A stretch of 64,000 nucleotides of DNA from positions 62,001-126,000 of the forward strand of contig BDIU01000381.1 of the NCBI GenBank assembly GCA_002118135.1, in the 5' to 3' direction. The first letter of the stretch is position 1; every line of letters starts with the position of its first letter. Below the pieces are notes generated by a model that made no database searches, was not told the origin of the DNA, and was given only the letters and a program-made list of their open reading frames with translations. Of this stretch, positions 1 to 12,223 are shown piece by piece. The position numbers and the translations under genes were made by a program. This stretch comes from Trebouxia sp. TZW2008. Taxonomy: Eukaryota > Chlorophyta > Trebouxiophyceae > Trebouxiales > Trebouxiaceae.

Positions 1-495
1 GTATGCATACACTCACACCACTGTTCTATAGCTCAGCTTCCGCATGTACCGTCTGTCACTGCTGGGCTCACATTATGAATGACCTGACGTTGAAGGATGT
101 TGCACAACTGCTGTGCTGTTCATGCTGGAGTAGCAGTGTGCTGTTACAAAGTTCCCAAATAGCATAGCAGCATGTTCAGCCTGCAGCTTTTGTCAGCGGC
201 TGCTGTAGTTTCCTGGTACTTGGTGAAGAGCTCACCAGGCATCATGAAACTGCAGCAGTTCCTGACACTGCTTCTCTCAACTGCCTGCACATCTTGTTTG
301 CACATTGCTAAGCATTGGGACTTCAAGAATATGGCTGAGAATGGCAGGCTGAACAGCTTGAGCACCCAGCATGGACAACACTGGTTAGTCACCACAATAC
401 ATGCTGTGTGCGCCATCTGTGTGTCAAAGGCAGATTGCAGATTCAGGCTCTTTAAGTGTGCATCACACGGCTTGAGCAACGAGGACATTGTGCAG

Positions 496-3400
496 GACAT
501 TGTGCGGGTGCGTCTCATTGACACACATGACCATGTTCTCAGCACCTATGACCGCCAGATCGCCATCTACGCAACAGAGCAGTTCCAGCGGCAAGGCATC
601 CAGCTGGTCATGGGCTGCAGGGTAGGCACCACTCTTGTCTCATCGCTTCACCAAGTAGCAGAATGCACTGGAAGACATCCCGCATTTTGGCCCTCACTGC
701 GTTGACCATGTTCTGAGCATCTATAAATGCCGGATTGCATCTGTGCACCAGAGCAGTGCCAGCGGCAGGGCACCCAGCAGGTCATGGGCAGAGTAGGAGT
801 GTTTCTCACTTCATCGCATTGCATCATTAAGTAGCAGGTTTCACATGCAAACATGCTGTACTTGCCCCTCATTGCGCTGTAAAGGATGGATAATAAATAA
901 AAAGATCAAAAAGCCTATGCCATTAGGTGTATATAATCTCACAGGAAGTGCAGAACTTGCATGTGAACATACCGCAATATGCGCTACATTTATATGTACC
1001 ATTTGCCCTATTGCCGTTCCTGAGGCGTGTAGTCCAAATGTCAGTAAGACTTGAATCATCTGAAGAACACTGTGCCAACTTACTCAAGGCAAGCTGGCGT
1101 TGCGCCTTTGAGATCAGTCAAATCTCAAACACAAAAGGATGACCATCAGCAGGGCATGGGTCGTTTGCTACCGACGTGAACAATCAAGCCATTGCAGTAT
1201 TGTCTTGCACATCAAAAGCATCAAATCTAGACAGGACATTTGCGTGCGCCATGCTATCTAAGCCATTGTATGCATAGACTTCTGCTGAGCGTCCAGCAAT
1301 ATCGAAGGCTGAACACTGATGACAAAACAAAAAGACGATCAAGAACAGAAAAAACATTACATGCTTTAGTGAGCCGAGAAGGCTGACTGCATGTGGCACA
1401 CAGTGGCAATGATCATACACAATGGCGATCTGATTTGCTTGGCACAGGTGAATGAGGTGCAACCTGGGCAGGTGGTGGTCACTGACGCCCCAACTAACAC
1501 CAAGAAGCATGTGGAGTTTGGCACCTGCATTTGGACTACAGGCATCAAGATGCATCCCCTGGTGGGCAAGCTTGCCAAGACATTGCCACAAGGTTTGCTG
1601 AACTTCTGTCTCCTACTTGCCGTGCTGACAGCAAAAAGCAGCACTCTTCGTCTGCATTCAAGGACATTTCAAAGCAATGAGCCAGGTATAGGCTGGTTTC
1701 ACAGGTGGCCTTTTCAATGACCTGGGTCCTGGTGCAGCAGTTGCAGTATCATGACATCATGCTGCGCTCATTCGGGTCAACTTTTGCATCCTACTTGCAT
1801 GAGCATACAAGCTGCAGAGGCTGACAGCTAAATGCTAGGAAGCAATTTGGTATGCATTTCCAACCTTTACCATGTGCTGAAGTCCATGCATGCTGTTGTC
1901 CTATCAAGCCATCCCAATTATTCCTTGCTCATGCTGTTGTGTATCCAACATGGAAGGCAGCAGGTGAATGATAGCATGGCAGCAATCGCGCTTGGTTGGT
2001 AGTGAGCTTTACCGTAGCAGCATTGCACTGCAGGGGCTCAGGAGCACTGGAAGTCGCTGAAGACAGACAAGTTCCTGCAGGTGCAGGGCACTGGCGGCTC
2101 TATCTTAGCCATGGGAGATGCTGCCACTGTCTCCCAGGTCTGGCACATGACCTGATCGCAATGCCTCACCTGCTTGTCTGCTGCTGGACATGCTGTCTCT
2201 CATGTAGCCTGCTGACACAAGCATGCTGACAGCTGACAGTGGCTTTGCAGCAGGACACCGGCCTTTTGCTTGCTCAGCAATGGCCCTCTGCGTGCTCGCT
2301 TGTGCTGCCAATCTGTTGTTGCTGCTTGTCAATTTCAAGATATAGCTGGTGCTATGCATTACTCAGTCAGGCATACTGAATTCGCAGAGAGCTTTGCGCC
2401 ATACATAGCCGAAGGCGTGCAGTCTGTTGCCCATTGCCTTGATTGTGATTGTACTCTAGCTTGATGAGCTAAGTGATGCGATGCAGGACACAGCCTTCTG
2501 TTTGCAGCATTACTCAATCAATCAGTCAATCAATCAATTACATTTATAGTCCGGGTCCAAGACCTGAAGCCTGATAGGCTTATCAGACTTCTTGTGATTA
2601 CTGCTCAGTGCGTCTGCTAGCAGCATGTGCATACTCATGGCCTAGCTGGTGCTATGCAGGACACAGCTTCAAGTCATGCAGAGCTCTGACCACTACAGAC
2701 CCTTGAGCCATGCATAGCTTTGAGTCATGCAGCCTGATGCTCACCGTCTTTAATGGTTAACTTAGTAGCTTGATGAGCCATCTGATGTGGTGCAGGACAC
2801 AGCCTTACAACTGTGCATGACCTTCAAGTCGTGCAACGCGTTGCCTGCTGTTCTTTGTGAAGAGCTCAATGACCCATATCATGTGATGCAGGACACAGCC
2901 TTAAGCCATGCAGAGCAGCTGTTTGCAGAGCATTGAGCCATGCAGAGCAGCTGTTTGCAGAGCATTGAGCCATGCACAGCCTCAAATCATGCACTGCCTG
3001 CTGTCTTCTATGTATTCAGCTTGATGACCAACCTGATTTGATGCAGGACACAGCCTTGAGTCATGCAGAGCAGCTGTTTGCAGAGGGCGACACCAATGGG
3101 GATGGGGTGCTCAACTGTGAAGAAGTCATTGCCCTCATGCTCAAGGTATGCCCTAGCACATGCTCTTGCTGCCAGCCCGCTGGCTGGCTCACCAGCGCTT
3201 GTATGCACAGCAGCACAGTCTGCAGCGCAGCGCTGTGTTTTCAGTAAGCCAGCATGCTGCTATTCATTGTTGCTACAGTTTGCCTTTGTGGCACAATAAG
3301 GTACAAGCCAGCATGCCGCGCTCCGTACTGCTGTGTTGCTGTGACAGCCAGCATGCTGCTCCGTACTGCTGTACTAATTTGACAGTCTGCTGCCATTGCA

Positions 3401-5118
3401 CTAGTCAAGAGCAATCATAGACGACTCTTTGTAGTGTAGCTGCTTAACTTGCCCAAAGGTGGATATGTCATGCTGGGCGCAGGCAAGAAAGCAGTTTCCC
3501 ATGTTGGCAGAGTTTGCAGCCCGTATGAACTGTGGAGGAGTGGACGTTGCGTCTACAGCTGACTTCATGCGTCAAATGATGCACAGCCACACGCGGCCCT
3601 CCTACGACAATGTCATTGCCACTCAGACATTTGGCGATGATGAGGAAGAAGAGGTTGGCCTCATGACCATCCCTTGTGGTCCTGGAAAGTTGTCTGCAAG
3701 CACCTCTGTTCATCAAACTGATCACAGGCATAAGAGGAACAGAACCCTTGACCTTGTGCATCAGAGCTTGATCAGTGCTGGGGATTCGTGCCTGTAACAG
3801 TGTTTTGATCCCAGCATCAGTGGCTGCTGCCTCGCAAATGCATCAGTGCGTAGAAACCGCCCAGGAGATTCTGTAAGTAGGAGCAGGCCAAAACTTTCTG
3901 CAAGTTAACGCAACCCTTTCCCACTTGAAAATCGCTGACTGTTGTGGTGTTGCGTGTAGAAGGCAGTGAGCAATGAGCCCAGGGCCAGCAGCAGTGGAGA
4001 CGCTGGCACTGAGGAGCCCGCCATGACCCTTGAGCAGTTTAAAGAGCAGCTGAAAGAGCTGGAGAAGGGCCTGCGCTCCCTCCCTGCCACTGCCCAGGTC
4101 TCACAGCCTGCCTTTGATTGAGCCTTGTGTACCATTTTTGTAATCTGCCTCTAGCCCAAACTTCAGCTCCATACACGCCTGTCTTGACCATTGAGATACG
4201 CACACCTCAAGTGTGCTGCATGTCCATCACAATACCCTGTACCTCTGCTGACTATCATGACCAACCTTGTCTATTGGTCAGAAGCTGATGCCCTGTTAGC
4301 ACAGTGGCATTGCAGATGGAAGCACTCACATGAAACTGACCAAGCTAATGAGATCATCATCTTGTCTTGTTGTAGGTGGCTACTCAGCAAGGCAAGTACC
4401 TGGCCAAGCTGCTGAAGGACAGCCCCTTGTTGCTGAAGCCAGGCCCCAATGGCCCCACTGTCAATGGTACCTTTCCTCTGTCACCTGTATAGCCCTGTGC
4501 ATGGCGTTCAGCGTGTATGCGGTCGTTGTCCTCTTGCTCAAGCTGCGTTCTGATATGCCAGGCAGTTGTCAGACTTTAAGGGTAGTCATTCATTGTCCAT
4601 CCTCTGAAATTGCATGTTGCTTTGTCAATCAATCAATGCATCCACTAATCGACTCTTACTGTCTTCAGGACCCAACATGGGGATCATACAGACAACGTCA
4701 AGAGGGTCATGGTTGCAGTACTCAAATCAATGCATGCCGACATCTCAGAAGTTACTTCATGTACAGAGAAACATGCAGCAGGCAGTTCAACAAGGTGCAG
4801 TTGCATCAAGACATGATGTCTCACAACGACCTGATTCTAGTGGTTGACATGAATGAGTTGACAACCGCAGGTATTTCTCCTGATGCCAAGCCATTCCACT
4901 ACGTTCACCTGGGCAGCCTCGCATACATTGGAGCTGACAAAGCTGTGATGGACCCAGCCTACAAGGACGGCCCTGTTGGTGCACTCAAAGGCTGGCTCAT
5001 GGGCTTTGCGTGGAAGGGAGCTGAGACATTCATGCAGATCAGCGTCAAAAACATGTATCTTGTATCTAGGGACATGATCAAAACAAAAGTCTTTGGGCGT
5101 GATGTCAGCGACGTGTAA
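496..5118 (+). CDS. Type II NAD(P)H dehydrogenase with EF-hand insertion, 3' part
   Basis: Rotenone-insensitive NAD(P)H:quinone oxidoreductase of the plant NDB type, a non-pumping flavoenzyme that passes electrons from NAD(P)H to quinone. Exons that close in phase: 496-621, 1448-1592, 2034-2137, 3047-3145, 3483-3653 (end less sure), 3960-4097, 4376-4466 and 4871-5118 (TAA), giving 373 residues. Seen: the second-nucleotide-domain stretch around LIDTHDHVLSTYDRQ, the segment FGTCIWTTGIKMHPLVGK, the FAD-binding-like motif ILAMGDAATV, a canonical EF-hand loop DTNGDGVLNCEE (3086-3121), the family motif VATQQGKYLAKLL and the C-terminal HLGSLAYIG. The N-terminal FAD Rossmann fold lies left of the window. 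In plant NDB enzymes an EF-hand confers calcium dependence; the loop here keeps acidic ligands at positions 1, 5 and 12, so calcium control is likely (inference). Whether it is mitochondrial or plastidial cannot be told. Intron copies of two exons are listed separately. Confidence 0.85.
690..845 (+). repeat. Decayed tandem copy of the preceding dehydrogenase exon
   Basis: The segment from about 706 repeats 530-680 (exon 3' end, splice donor and first intron bases) with a period of about 176 bases. Matching landmarks are gaccatgttct, cagagcagt.ccagcggca.ggc and cagctggtcatgggc. Substitutions and a shifted frame make the copy non-coding. Confidence 0.8.
2478..3060 (+). repeat. Array of copies of the 5' edge of the EF-hand exon
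   Basis: The phrase gatgcaggacacagcctt (acceptor plus the first exon bases) or a close variant occurs near 2480, 2655, 2790, 2886 and, as the real acceptor, 3040. Following bases such as catgcagagcagctgtttgc are repeated as well, near 2910, 2940 and 3063. Only the last copy continues into the EF-hand reading frame. Confidence 0.8.
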
Positions 5119-5810
5119 GTGAGCCTGTTTTGCATGTTCAGATTTGCTGTGCAAGAGAGCTTGAGACAGATTTCGTTTGTTGTGAAACTTGTATGCAGTC
5201 TGTCAGACTTCAACGCTTCCCTGCAGCATTTCAGATTGGCTTCGTTCTTGGTCTGATCATTTTTCTGCCATCAATATCAGTTCGAGCAGCACTTGATTTG
5301 ATCAAGTTGTGTGAGTAGGGTGGACCGCCATATCAGCACGGTTTAGAGTGCAAGTGCAAGACAGCACAAGGGCTGCCAGCTCTGCTTGAGGTGTGTAAGG
5401 GCATACATGCCTTGTCAGGCAGCAACTACAGCTGTCGTGCTGCTTCAATAGGATTTCTGCAGCGTGACAGCATCACAGCACTTCAGTACAGCATAACCTA
5501 TCAATCTAAAGCCCATCACATCTGGCAACTTTGTACTGGTAAGCTGAAAAGTATGGCCGATTCGCTCATGTCTGAACTACACACTTTGGGCCCATCTAAA
5601 TTACGCTCATTCAAAAGTTTGCTTGAGGCACAGCTGGCTCGAATCAAATTGTTTAATTATTCACACTGACTCGACGCTTGACCTTGAACCACTCTGAGGG
5701 GAAGGCAATGAAGGGTATACAGAATGCATCAAGGTCTTGAGGCTCAGGTGAGGACCTGAGGCAAAGTTACAGGGGCCATACACCACTTGATTTCAGCTAT
5801 CAAGATCAGC
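5119..5810. other. Convergent 3' intergenic region
   Basis: Lies between the stop of the dehydrogenase (+) and the stop of the short-chain dehydrogenase (-). A TGTAA in the minus-strand sense (5767-5771) sits 40 bases past the SDR stop, and a plus-strand TGTAA occurs near 5394; both are candidate chlorophyte polyadenylation signals. I see no further gene. Confidence 0.5.
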
Positions 5811-8575
5811 TTATGCTGCTGAAATGGTCGGCAGCTTCTTCTCCTTGAGCTTTCCATTCACAATGTCAAGAGTCTGCTCATACAGGCGCTTCCAGTCGCC
5901 CTCGTTGCGGCTTGACTTGTGATATGGGAAGAAACGTCCCGCATTGTTCAAGTGAAATGTCACCACTGACAAATAGGGAGGGCTGAAGTATTGCCCACCT
6001 CTGCCTGCAGGCCATGCACAACCAGTTTCACCAAAGAATGTGAGCTTTCACATCACAAGAGGCAGGATTGTGATACTCAACCACATGTTAACCTCGGTGA
6101 TTGACACTCTTGCTTAAGTTGCTGGAATGGTGTGAAGGCGCATAACGACCACAATTTTGGCATAACAAACTAAACAGAAAGTATCACCAAAAGTGCATCA
6201 ATCTTGGGAAAAAGAGTGTTGTGCAAGCAACAAAGTTTCAGCTGTCTGTGCAGTGCCAATGTGCAATTGGCAATGAGCATAGTGCAATCATCACAAAGCA
6301 CATGTGGGTGCCAATAGGCATACCAACAAGGTTAGGGTCGGTGGCAGCCCTAAGGAGGCTTCTGCATCCCCTGACCGGGCTCTGCCCATAGAAGGACTGG
6401 AAGAATTCCACAGCTAGGGTGGATGCCTTACGGTGGTCACTCTTGCTGTACAGGGGAGAGGACACCAGGCCTGGCTGTGCTGAGAAGAACTCGACACCAG
6501 TGCCCTGCAACAAATTTTTTCTTGATTGACCTGGTGCAAGCTGCTGCCTGTCCCATCAAGCTGTAGCAATTCTGGCCTAGCAGCTTGATCCACATCAAAC
6601 TGATCCCAAACTGGCAGAAACTGTTTGTTGCACACTATGGCATTTGATCACTAAATACATAGCGGCTGCAGCAACATGTGGACAATCTTGCTACACCGTA
6701 GGCAGCCTTACGCTTCTTGTAATGGGCCACAAAAGTCAAAAAGACAAACCATACAGGATAAACATCAAACAAGACAGGCTTGTTACGTACCTTGAGCCTC
6801 TTGTTGAGTTCCCTTGACAGCATCAGCTTCATGATCTTGGAGGTGGCGTACTCAAACAATCCACTCTCCTGTGACTTGTACATCCTGCAGACACACAACT
6901 GCCTTCAGATACTGCACAATTGCTTTGCTCATCTTCACATGTTCCCTTGACATGATTGTTGTTACAGAACAGCCTTGCGTCTTGCAGCTGCCACCAACTT
7001 GCGCCATTGAGAGAGGCAGATTGTGCCATCCAAACAGAACAATGGAGTTGATAATTGTCACAATGCTTGTGAAAAAGATTTGCTGCGCTACAATCAAGCA
7101 TGCAATGCTTGGAGCTGATTGCTGGCACGCTTTGTAGTGAATTAGCAGACGTGTCTGTCCTTGCATGGCAATGAGCAGACAAGCTGCAGGGGCTTACTCC
7201 AGATCTTGCCAGTTGATGTTGCCCAGCTGCTCAAACGTGGAGGCCATGAACACAGCTCTGGCCATGCCACCTTCCCTCTGAGTCTTCACCAAGTTGCCCA
7301 GTAGCAAGTGAGTCAAGTAGTAGTGGCCAAAGTAGTTGGTGCCTACTGTTGTCTGCAGTACCATACACTCCATCACTCACTCGATCAGTCGCTCAATCAG
7401 TTGATCAGTCAACTGGACAATCAACCGATCAAGCAGTCAGCCATTCACAGATATGTGATGTCTTCAGCCTCAAGAGTGGGGTCGCATGGACGAAGTCAGG
7501 AGTCCTGATACAACTGTGTGCGTGCTGGCATTGACAGCAACAACATTCTGGGCAACATGGCACAAGCAGCATGAGCTACCAGCTTTTGAGCTGATGCATG
7601 GTACAGCAATTCTGTCTGAGCTGCAGCATGACAAGGCTTGATCAGGAGGAGAAGCAGATGAGCAGAAGTGAAGTACCTCAAACCCCTCTTGTGTGTGATC
7701 GTGGTTCACAAGAAAGACGCCTGCATTGTTGACGAGCATGTGCAATGGCAAGCCTAGCTTCTGGTAGTTGTCTGCAAATGCCTTGATTGACCTGCAGTGA
7801 CAATGACCAGCAAATCAGACAAATTGTGCACACGTGAAACAATGTCTGACTGCAAGATTGACACGGCGTCAAAGTGGACCATGGACCTCAACTGCAATGA
7901 TGACTAGTACTTGCCTGAAAGAGGACATGTCAACTTCCATTGCTTCAATGCGGCCTTTGCCACCTTGCGCCTTGATCTCTGCTGCAGCCCTGCACGCACA
8001 ACAGGTTGAGACGAGGACAAGCACTTTTTTGTCCTTGAGCTTTATCTGCTAGTCAATGCCAAATGGGCTTGAAAACTTAATGGTGGGCATTCAAACGAAC
8101 AGCAGCAAACGCAAGGCTCACCTCTCACACTTCTGCTTGTTCCTGGCAGCTATGATGACTGTAGCATTTTTTTGTGACAGGCACTTGGCTACCTCAAAAC
8201 CCATGCCAGACGAGCTCCCTGTATTCCAACATGTTTCAGGGTGCTTTGCTTGCCGATTGCAACATTCGTAAGGACTGCGAGTGCACACTGTGACGCCCGA
8301 CCTGTTACGATGGCAACTCGGCCTGTCTGATCTGGTACAGTCTTTTGCGTGTAAAAAACATCGGCCGACACGCGGAGGCTGGGCGTGCTGCGACGTTGCT
8401 GTGCGTGATGTATAGGTCGCGCCCCGCTGATCGCTTGCCCTGTTCTAAAGCTGCTGGAGCTGCTGGAGTGACTCCGAAAAGCCTGCGATCGCGCAACTGC
8501 CTGGGGGCAGCGGGCTGTGCCGAATGCAGCAGGGCTCAAGTGAACTCCGACACGATCACTTTGTGCCTGCAACAT
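5811..8575 (-). CDS. Plastid-targeted short-chain dehydrogenase/reductase (retinol-dehydrogenase / POR-like)
   Basis: NAD(P)-dependent classical/extended SDR. Eight exons in transcript order: 8575-8302, 8218-8122, 7989-7915, 7791-7677, 7352-7198, 6884-6791, 6504-6324 and 6004-5811; all junction phases close, giving 394 residues. The first about 75 residues are Ser/Arg/Ala-rich and lack acidic residues, as in a chloroplast transit peptide. Visible family motifs: cofactor-binding TGSSSGMG (91-98), LVNNAG (168-173), the catalytic Ser region VFMAST, and the catalytic YATSK (Tyr251/Lys255). The layout resembles plant retinol-dehydrogenase-like and Tic32-type SDRs; the substrate cannot be read from sequence. 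The intron after exon 3 has a GC donor (CAG|GCAAGT). The start was chosen as the only ATG that gives a transit peptide in frame (8575). Confidence 0.85.
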
Positions 8576-9266
8576 GATTGACGACTTGCCGCCTCTGTGA
8601 CCGATCTCTTGGTTCACAACTTGTTTTGCTTTCGAGCAAAACTCCGAAACCAGCATTTGAACATGCACCAAAAGTCTGACGTGGCGGCGTGTGGAGCACA
8701 TGTGAATTGAGCACAAGGCTCTTGCTCCATTCCTGCAAGTCCCGTTGAGGGTGTATCATGCAGAGGTTGAAGCTGAACTCGTTCACGGTTGCATGGAGTT
8801 GACGTCAATGCCAAAGGATCCTCTGCTTGCATGTCAAGTCTGATGCATGCAATCGGGGTTGCTCCTGAAAATAGCACGGACAGCCATACGGATGCATCAC
8901 TTAGCACACAGTTTCGTCTGCCAAAAATCACATGCAAGAGGCACACAAGCAAATTTTGCATGTGTGCAAAGCTCAGCAGTTGCTGTTAATGTGCTGTTGC
9001 ATGAGTACATAGGCCAGCAAAAGCAGCAGACTGCTACAACATCAGGAGAATGAACGCTCAGGCAACAGAGCTACTAGGGCATATTGCGTTTACGACTGCT
9101 CAAGACATACAGATACGCTCTTGTGAATGATTTCAGCCTTGTCGATTGCAGGTGGGCTTGCTTGATGGGTAGGGACAGAGAGGAAGTCACGCAGAGCAGA
9201 CTGACAAGTGAGTCATTGATGCAGATTGCAAACATATAGCTGCAGACACTGATTGTCTGCTCTCAA
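8576..9266. other. Gene-free stretch upstream of the SDR gene
   Basis: No reading frame with coding character and no clear repeat was found. The part nearest 8576 is presumably the promoter and 5' UTR of the SDR gene; the far end abuts the tandem exon copies. Confidence 0.4.
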
Positions 9267-9713
9267 TTATGACTGTGTCAAGTCGCCATCAATGGTGGAA
9301 TCCATCATCTGTTCTTCCATTGACAACACAAGGCCAGGGCTGCTGGACAGGAAGTCTGCAGGGTCCCTGCCTGTGTTAAGGCGATCCAGCTCTTGCAGGG
9401 CTAGCTTGACATTGGCTTTGAGCACGAGAGGCTCTCGCTGCAACATGTCATTGATGTCCTTGCCGGCTGGCTACCTGTGATGTTAGCCTGCTTGGAAGTC
9501 AGCACTGCGTCAAGTCACCGTCAATTGTGGATTTGTTCCTCTATTGACAGCACAAGGCCAGGGCTGCTGAACAGGAAGTCTGCTGGGTCCCTGCCTGTGT
9601 TGAGGCGCTTCAGCTCTTGCAGGGCTCCTTTGATGTTGGCCCTCAGTCTGAGAGGCTCTTGCTGCAGTAGGTCATTGATGTCCTTGCCGGGTGGCTCAGC
9701 TCTGCCTGTCATG
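9267..9713 (-). repeat. Two extra copies of the terminal exon of the downstream-reading helical-repeat gene
   Basis: Units at about 9495-9713 and 9267-9478 repeat the 9730-9940 exon at high identity, from the intron acceptor through the TAA. In transcript order they lie after the real stop, so they would be 3' UTR or intergenic. The middle copy has lost a base near its end (premature TGA); the outermost copy is still open to a TAA at 9267-9269. They could be alternative last exons. Confidence 0.85.
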
Positions 9714-9729
9714 ATAGCCTGCTTGGAAG

Positions 9730-11933
9730 TTATGACTGTGTCAAGTCGCCGTCAATAGTGGAGTCCATCATTTGCTCCTCCATTGACAATACAAGGCCAG
9801 GGCTGATAAACAGGAAGTCTGCAGGGTCTCTGCCTGTGTTGAGGCGCTCCAGCTCTTGCAGGGCTAGCTTGATGTTGGCTTTCAACATGAGAGGCTCCCG
9901 CTGCAGCAGGTCATTGATGTCCTTGCCAGGCAGCTCAGCTCTGCATTTGCAAACACCATATCAGCAATGCTTTGGAATAGTCAGAGCAAGCAGCGCCCAA
10001 GCGTCAGGAGTTGAGGGACGTTTAGCATGGTCCTCCTGACAAGCGAAGACTTAGATGGTGCTGTATGCATCACCGCCTGTCAGTGAATGGCAGAAGTGAA
10101 GCTGCACACAGCTGCCTGTGCATACTGGATGAATATGTCCTCCTATGTGCTATGCAATGAATGGGCACAAGCTCAGCAGTATGCATTAGGCCATGCAGGG
10201 TCAACTGCTTGCTGTTGCCTGGCCAGGTATGTGCAGCTGGCATCTTGATGTTGCAGTCGCTCAGCAGAGCAAGCCAGGACTTGGGCCACACAAAGCTGGC
10301 GTTCATGCTGAAACATCTCATGATTGCTCATTAGCAGCAGCATACCAAGTGTCATATGATGTCCCTAGTATCAGCAGAGTAGGTCTGAGAAGAGTGCAGT
10401 CTACCTGAGGATATGCAATTGTTGTGACACCTTGGCAGGTTCCAGCTGGGCAATCAGGTAAGGATACTGAGCTAGTAGCTTGCTGATGTTAATGTCAGGG
10501 AGCAGATTCCGCAGGTCCAACAATTTCTGAGCCACTGCCTGCATGTTTAGATATCACAGTCAAAACTGAACGTTGTGTCATAGTTATCATGACTGAATGT
10601 AGGACTTGTCTCAAGGGTCTGGATGCATATCATCATGATCGTGCCTGTGTGTGCAGCCAGCGTTCTTATGCTTTAATGTGTAGTCATAACAGACATGACT
10701 GCATGCTTGGTCATGACAGTCATGCCTATATGGTCATATTGATCACAATGCTTTCCAGCACACATGCTTGCATTGACACACAATGCAGAGTGACTTAGGT
10801 GACAAAGTCTGATTTAGGGACAGTTGATGGATTTTGAAAGCATCTGGAGGCTTGTGAAAGTTAACTGGCAAGCCTGTAAGTGGCGATGATGATGACAGAA
10901 GCTAGGAATGTGCAGCATAAATCCTGTCTTGTCAGGCCAGCTTGTGTACAATGTCGAAATTGCATGACGTGTTCCCAGTTGACCATGCCAGGCTTCATTA
11001 GAGTTTTGGCAATGCCTTTGTTGGCAGGCAGCAACTAGCCTGATGCTCACATAAGAAAGAATTTCCTGGCCAGGCAGGCACAAACAGTCAAATTTGGCTG
11101 TCTAGTATCACCATCCATGAAGCATCCGACACACTGGAATTAAGTGGCTAATGCTGCCAGCAGATGTCATTGAATAGACAGTGTGTTGCATGTTGCACCA
11201 TCGCAGCTTGCCTGCGTGTCTGAGATCAGCTCAATGACGATGTTTGCCTTTATTCGATCCACTTTCTCAGCTAGATCTGGGATGATGTCAACCAGCTCTT
11301 GAAGCTTCTGCTCTACCCAGCTTATGTCCTGCGGCACAGACGCAGAGTCCTACTGCATAGCTTCCATTGGATGAAGAATTCCGCTGCATCTAATGCATCT
11401 GACAGTGCTGCAAGGAATTATGGCCTTATCGGATCACCTGACAAATGCCTGCAGAAGTAGATGACTACCTGGTCCATCTTTTCAGCAACATGTAGCTTTA
11501 GAAGCTGTCTTTGGGCACTGTCGTCCCATTTTAGATATCGCTCATTGGTCTGGAACCCAAATTGCCAGGGTGGTTGTCGCTCTGCATTTTGTTTTCCTGC
11601 ACTCTGCTGTGTGTCAGCTGATGCCTGCACGCAACTGTTGTGTGAAACTGGACGGCGAATCTTGCTGCGGAAGTGCTGTAACTTGCCTTCACTGAAAGCG
11701 TGGAAGATCTGGCTCTGTAAAGGAGGCTGTCTTGAGGCAAGGATCTGCGGTGTCTCGATACTGAAGCGCTAGATACCTGTGTGCCCGCTTGCAACAGGAC
11801 GCAAGCCTGCAGGGCCAGTCAAGTGTCAGGCTGGCAGAACCAAAGTATGCAGCTTGATAACTGCACCCGTTCGGGTCTTGCAGCTTGCAGGGCGTCCCAA
11901 TCTGTTAAGTACCTTGCAGGTGCTCGTCAGCAT
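9730..11933 (-). CDS. Organellar helical-repeat protein, not recognised
   Basis: Exons in transcript order: first exon from a probable ATG at 11933 and a following presequence exon ending about 11680 (both uncertain), then about 11596-11469, 11328-11212, 10538-10405 and about 9940-9730 (TAA); the last four join in phase. Residues near the start (MLTSTCKVLNRLGRP and an Arg/Ser-rich continuation) look like an organelle presequence. The body is alpha-helical with Leu-rich repeats: WDDSAQRQLLKLHVAEKMD, VEQKLQELVDIIPDL, KLLDLRNLLPDINISKLL and LLQREPLMLKANIKLALQEL. The rhythm (LL..LPD.....LL...P.L) recalls mTERF-like or other algal organelle helical repeats, but I do not recognise the family. The intron after 11212 has a GC donor, and another GC donor is likely near 11680. 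The 5' end faces COQ10. Confidence 0.6.
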
Positions 11934-12223
11934 TGTCACATCGAATTCTGCAATACTTTCCTCTCAGAGGCGCCTAGAGACTCATGCCAATGCTGCGACA
12001 ATCGACCCACGGTCAACAAGTGCTGAATGTTGCATTGACCAGAGCAGATCGGGGCCAGCTACTCAGCGCTTACTCATCGCCACAACTGTGCAGCTTTCAG
12101 CGTAACTGCATTGCTGCATTGCCATGTTTGACATCACGAGCCTTTAAGCGCGACGCATTCCATCGTCGGCGTAGCAATCGCCGATGGCTAGATTGGCGCA
12201 CTAGTTGCTTGTCTCAAACAGGC
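11934..12223. promoter_or_regulatory. Divergent promoter region between helical-repeat gene and COQ10
   Basis: About 290 bases separate the two divergent ATGs (11933 minus, 12224 plus), so 5' UTRs and promoters must share this space. No TATA box stands out. An in-frame upstream ATG for COQ10 exists at 11984 but would overlap the neighbouring presequence region. Confidence 0.4.

Noticed and set aside
172..705. A 177-residue plus-strand open frame at the left edge
   Set aside because: Only its last part (496-621) matches the dehydrogenase family; the rest reads like intron in an open frame.
2510..2545. CAAT-repeat tracts (also near 7380, 18245, 18885, 23590) as a possible CRISPR-like array
   Set aside because: They are simple (CAAT)n sequence without unique spacers, in a eukaryotic nuclear context.
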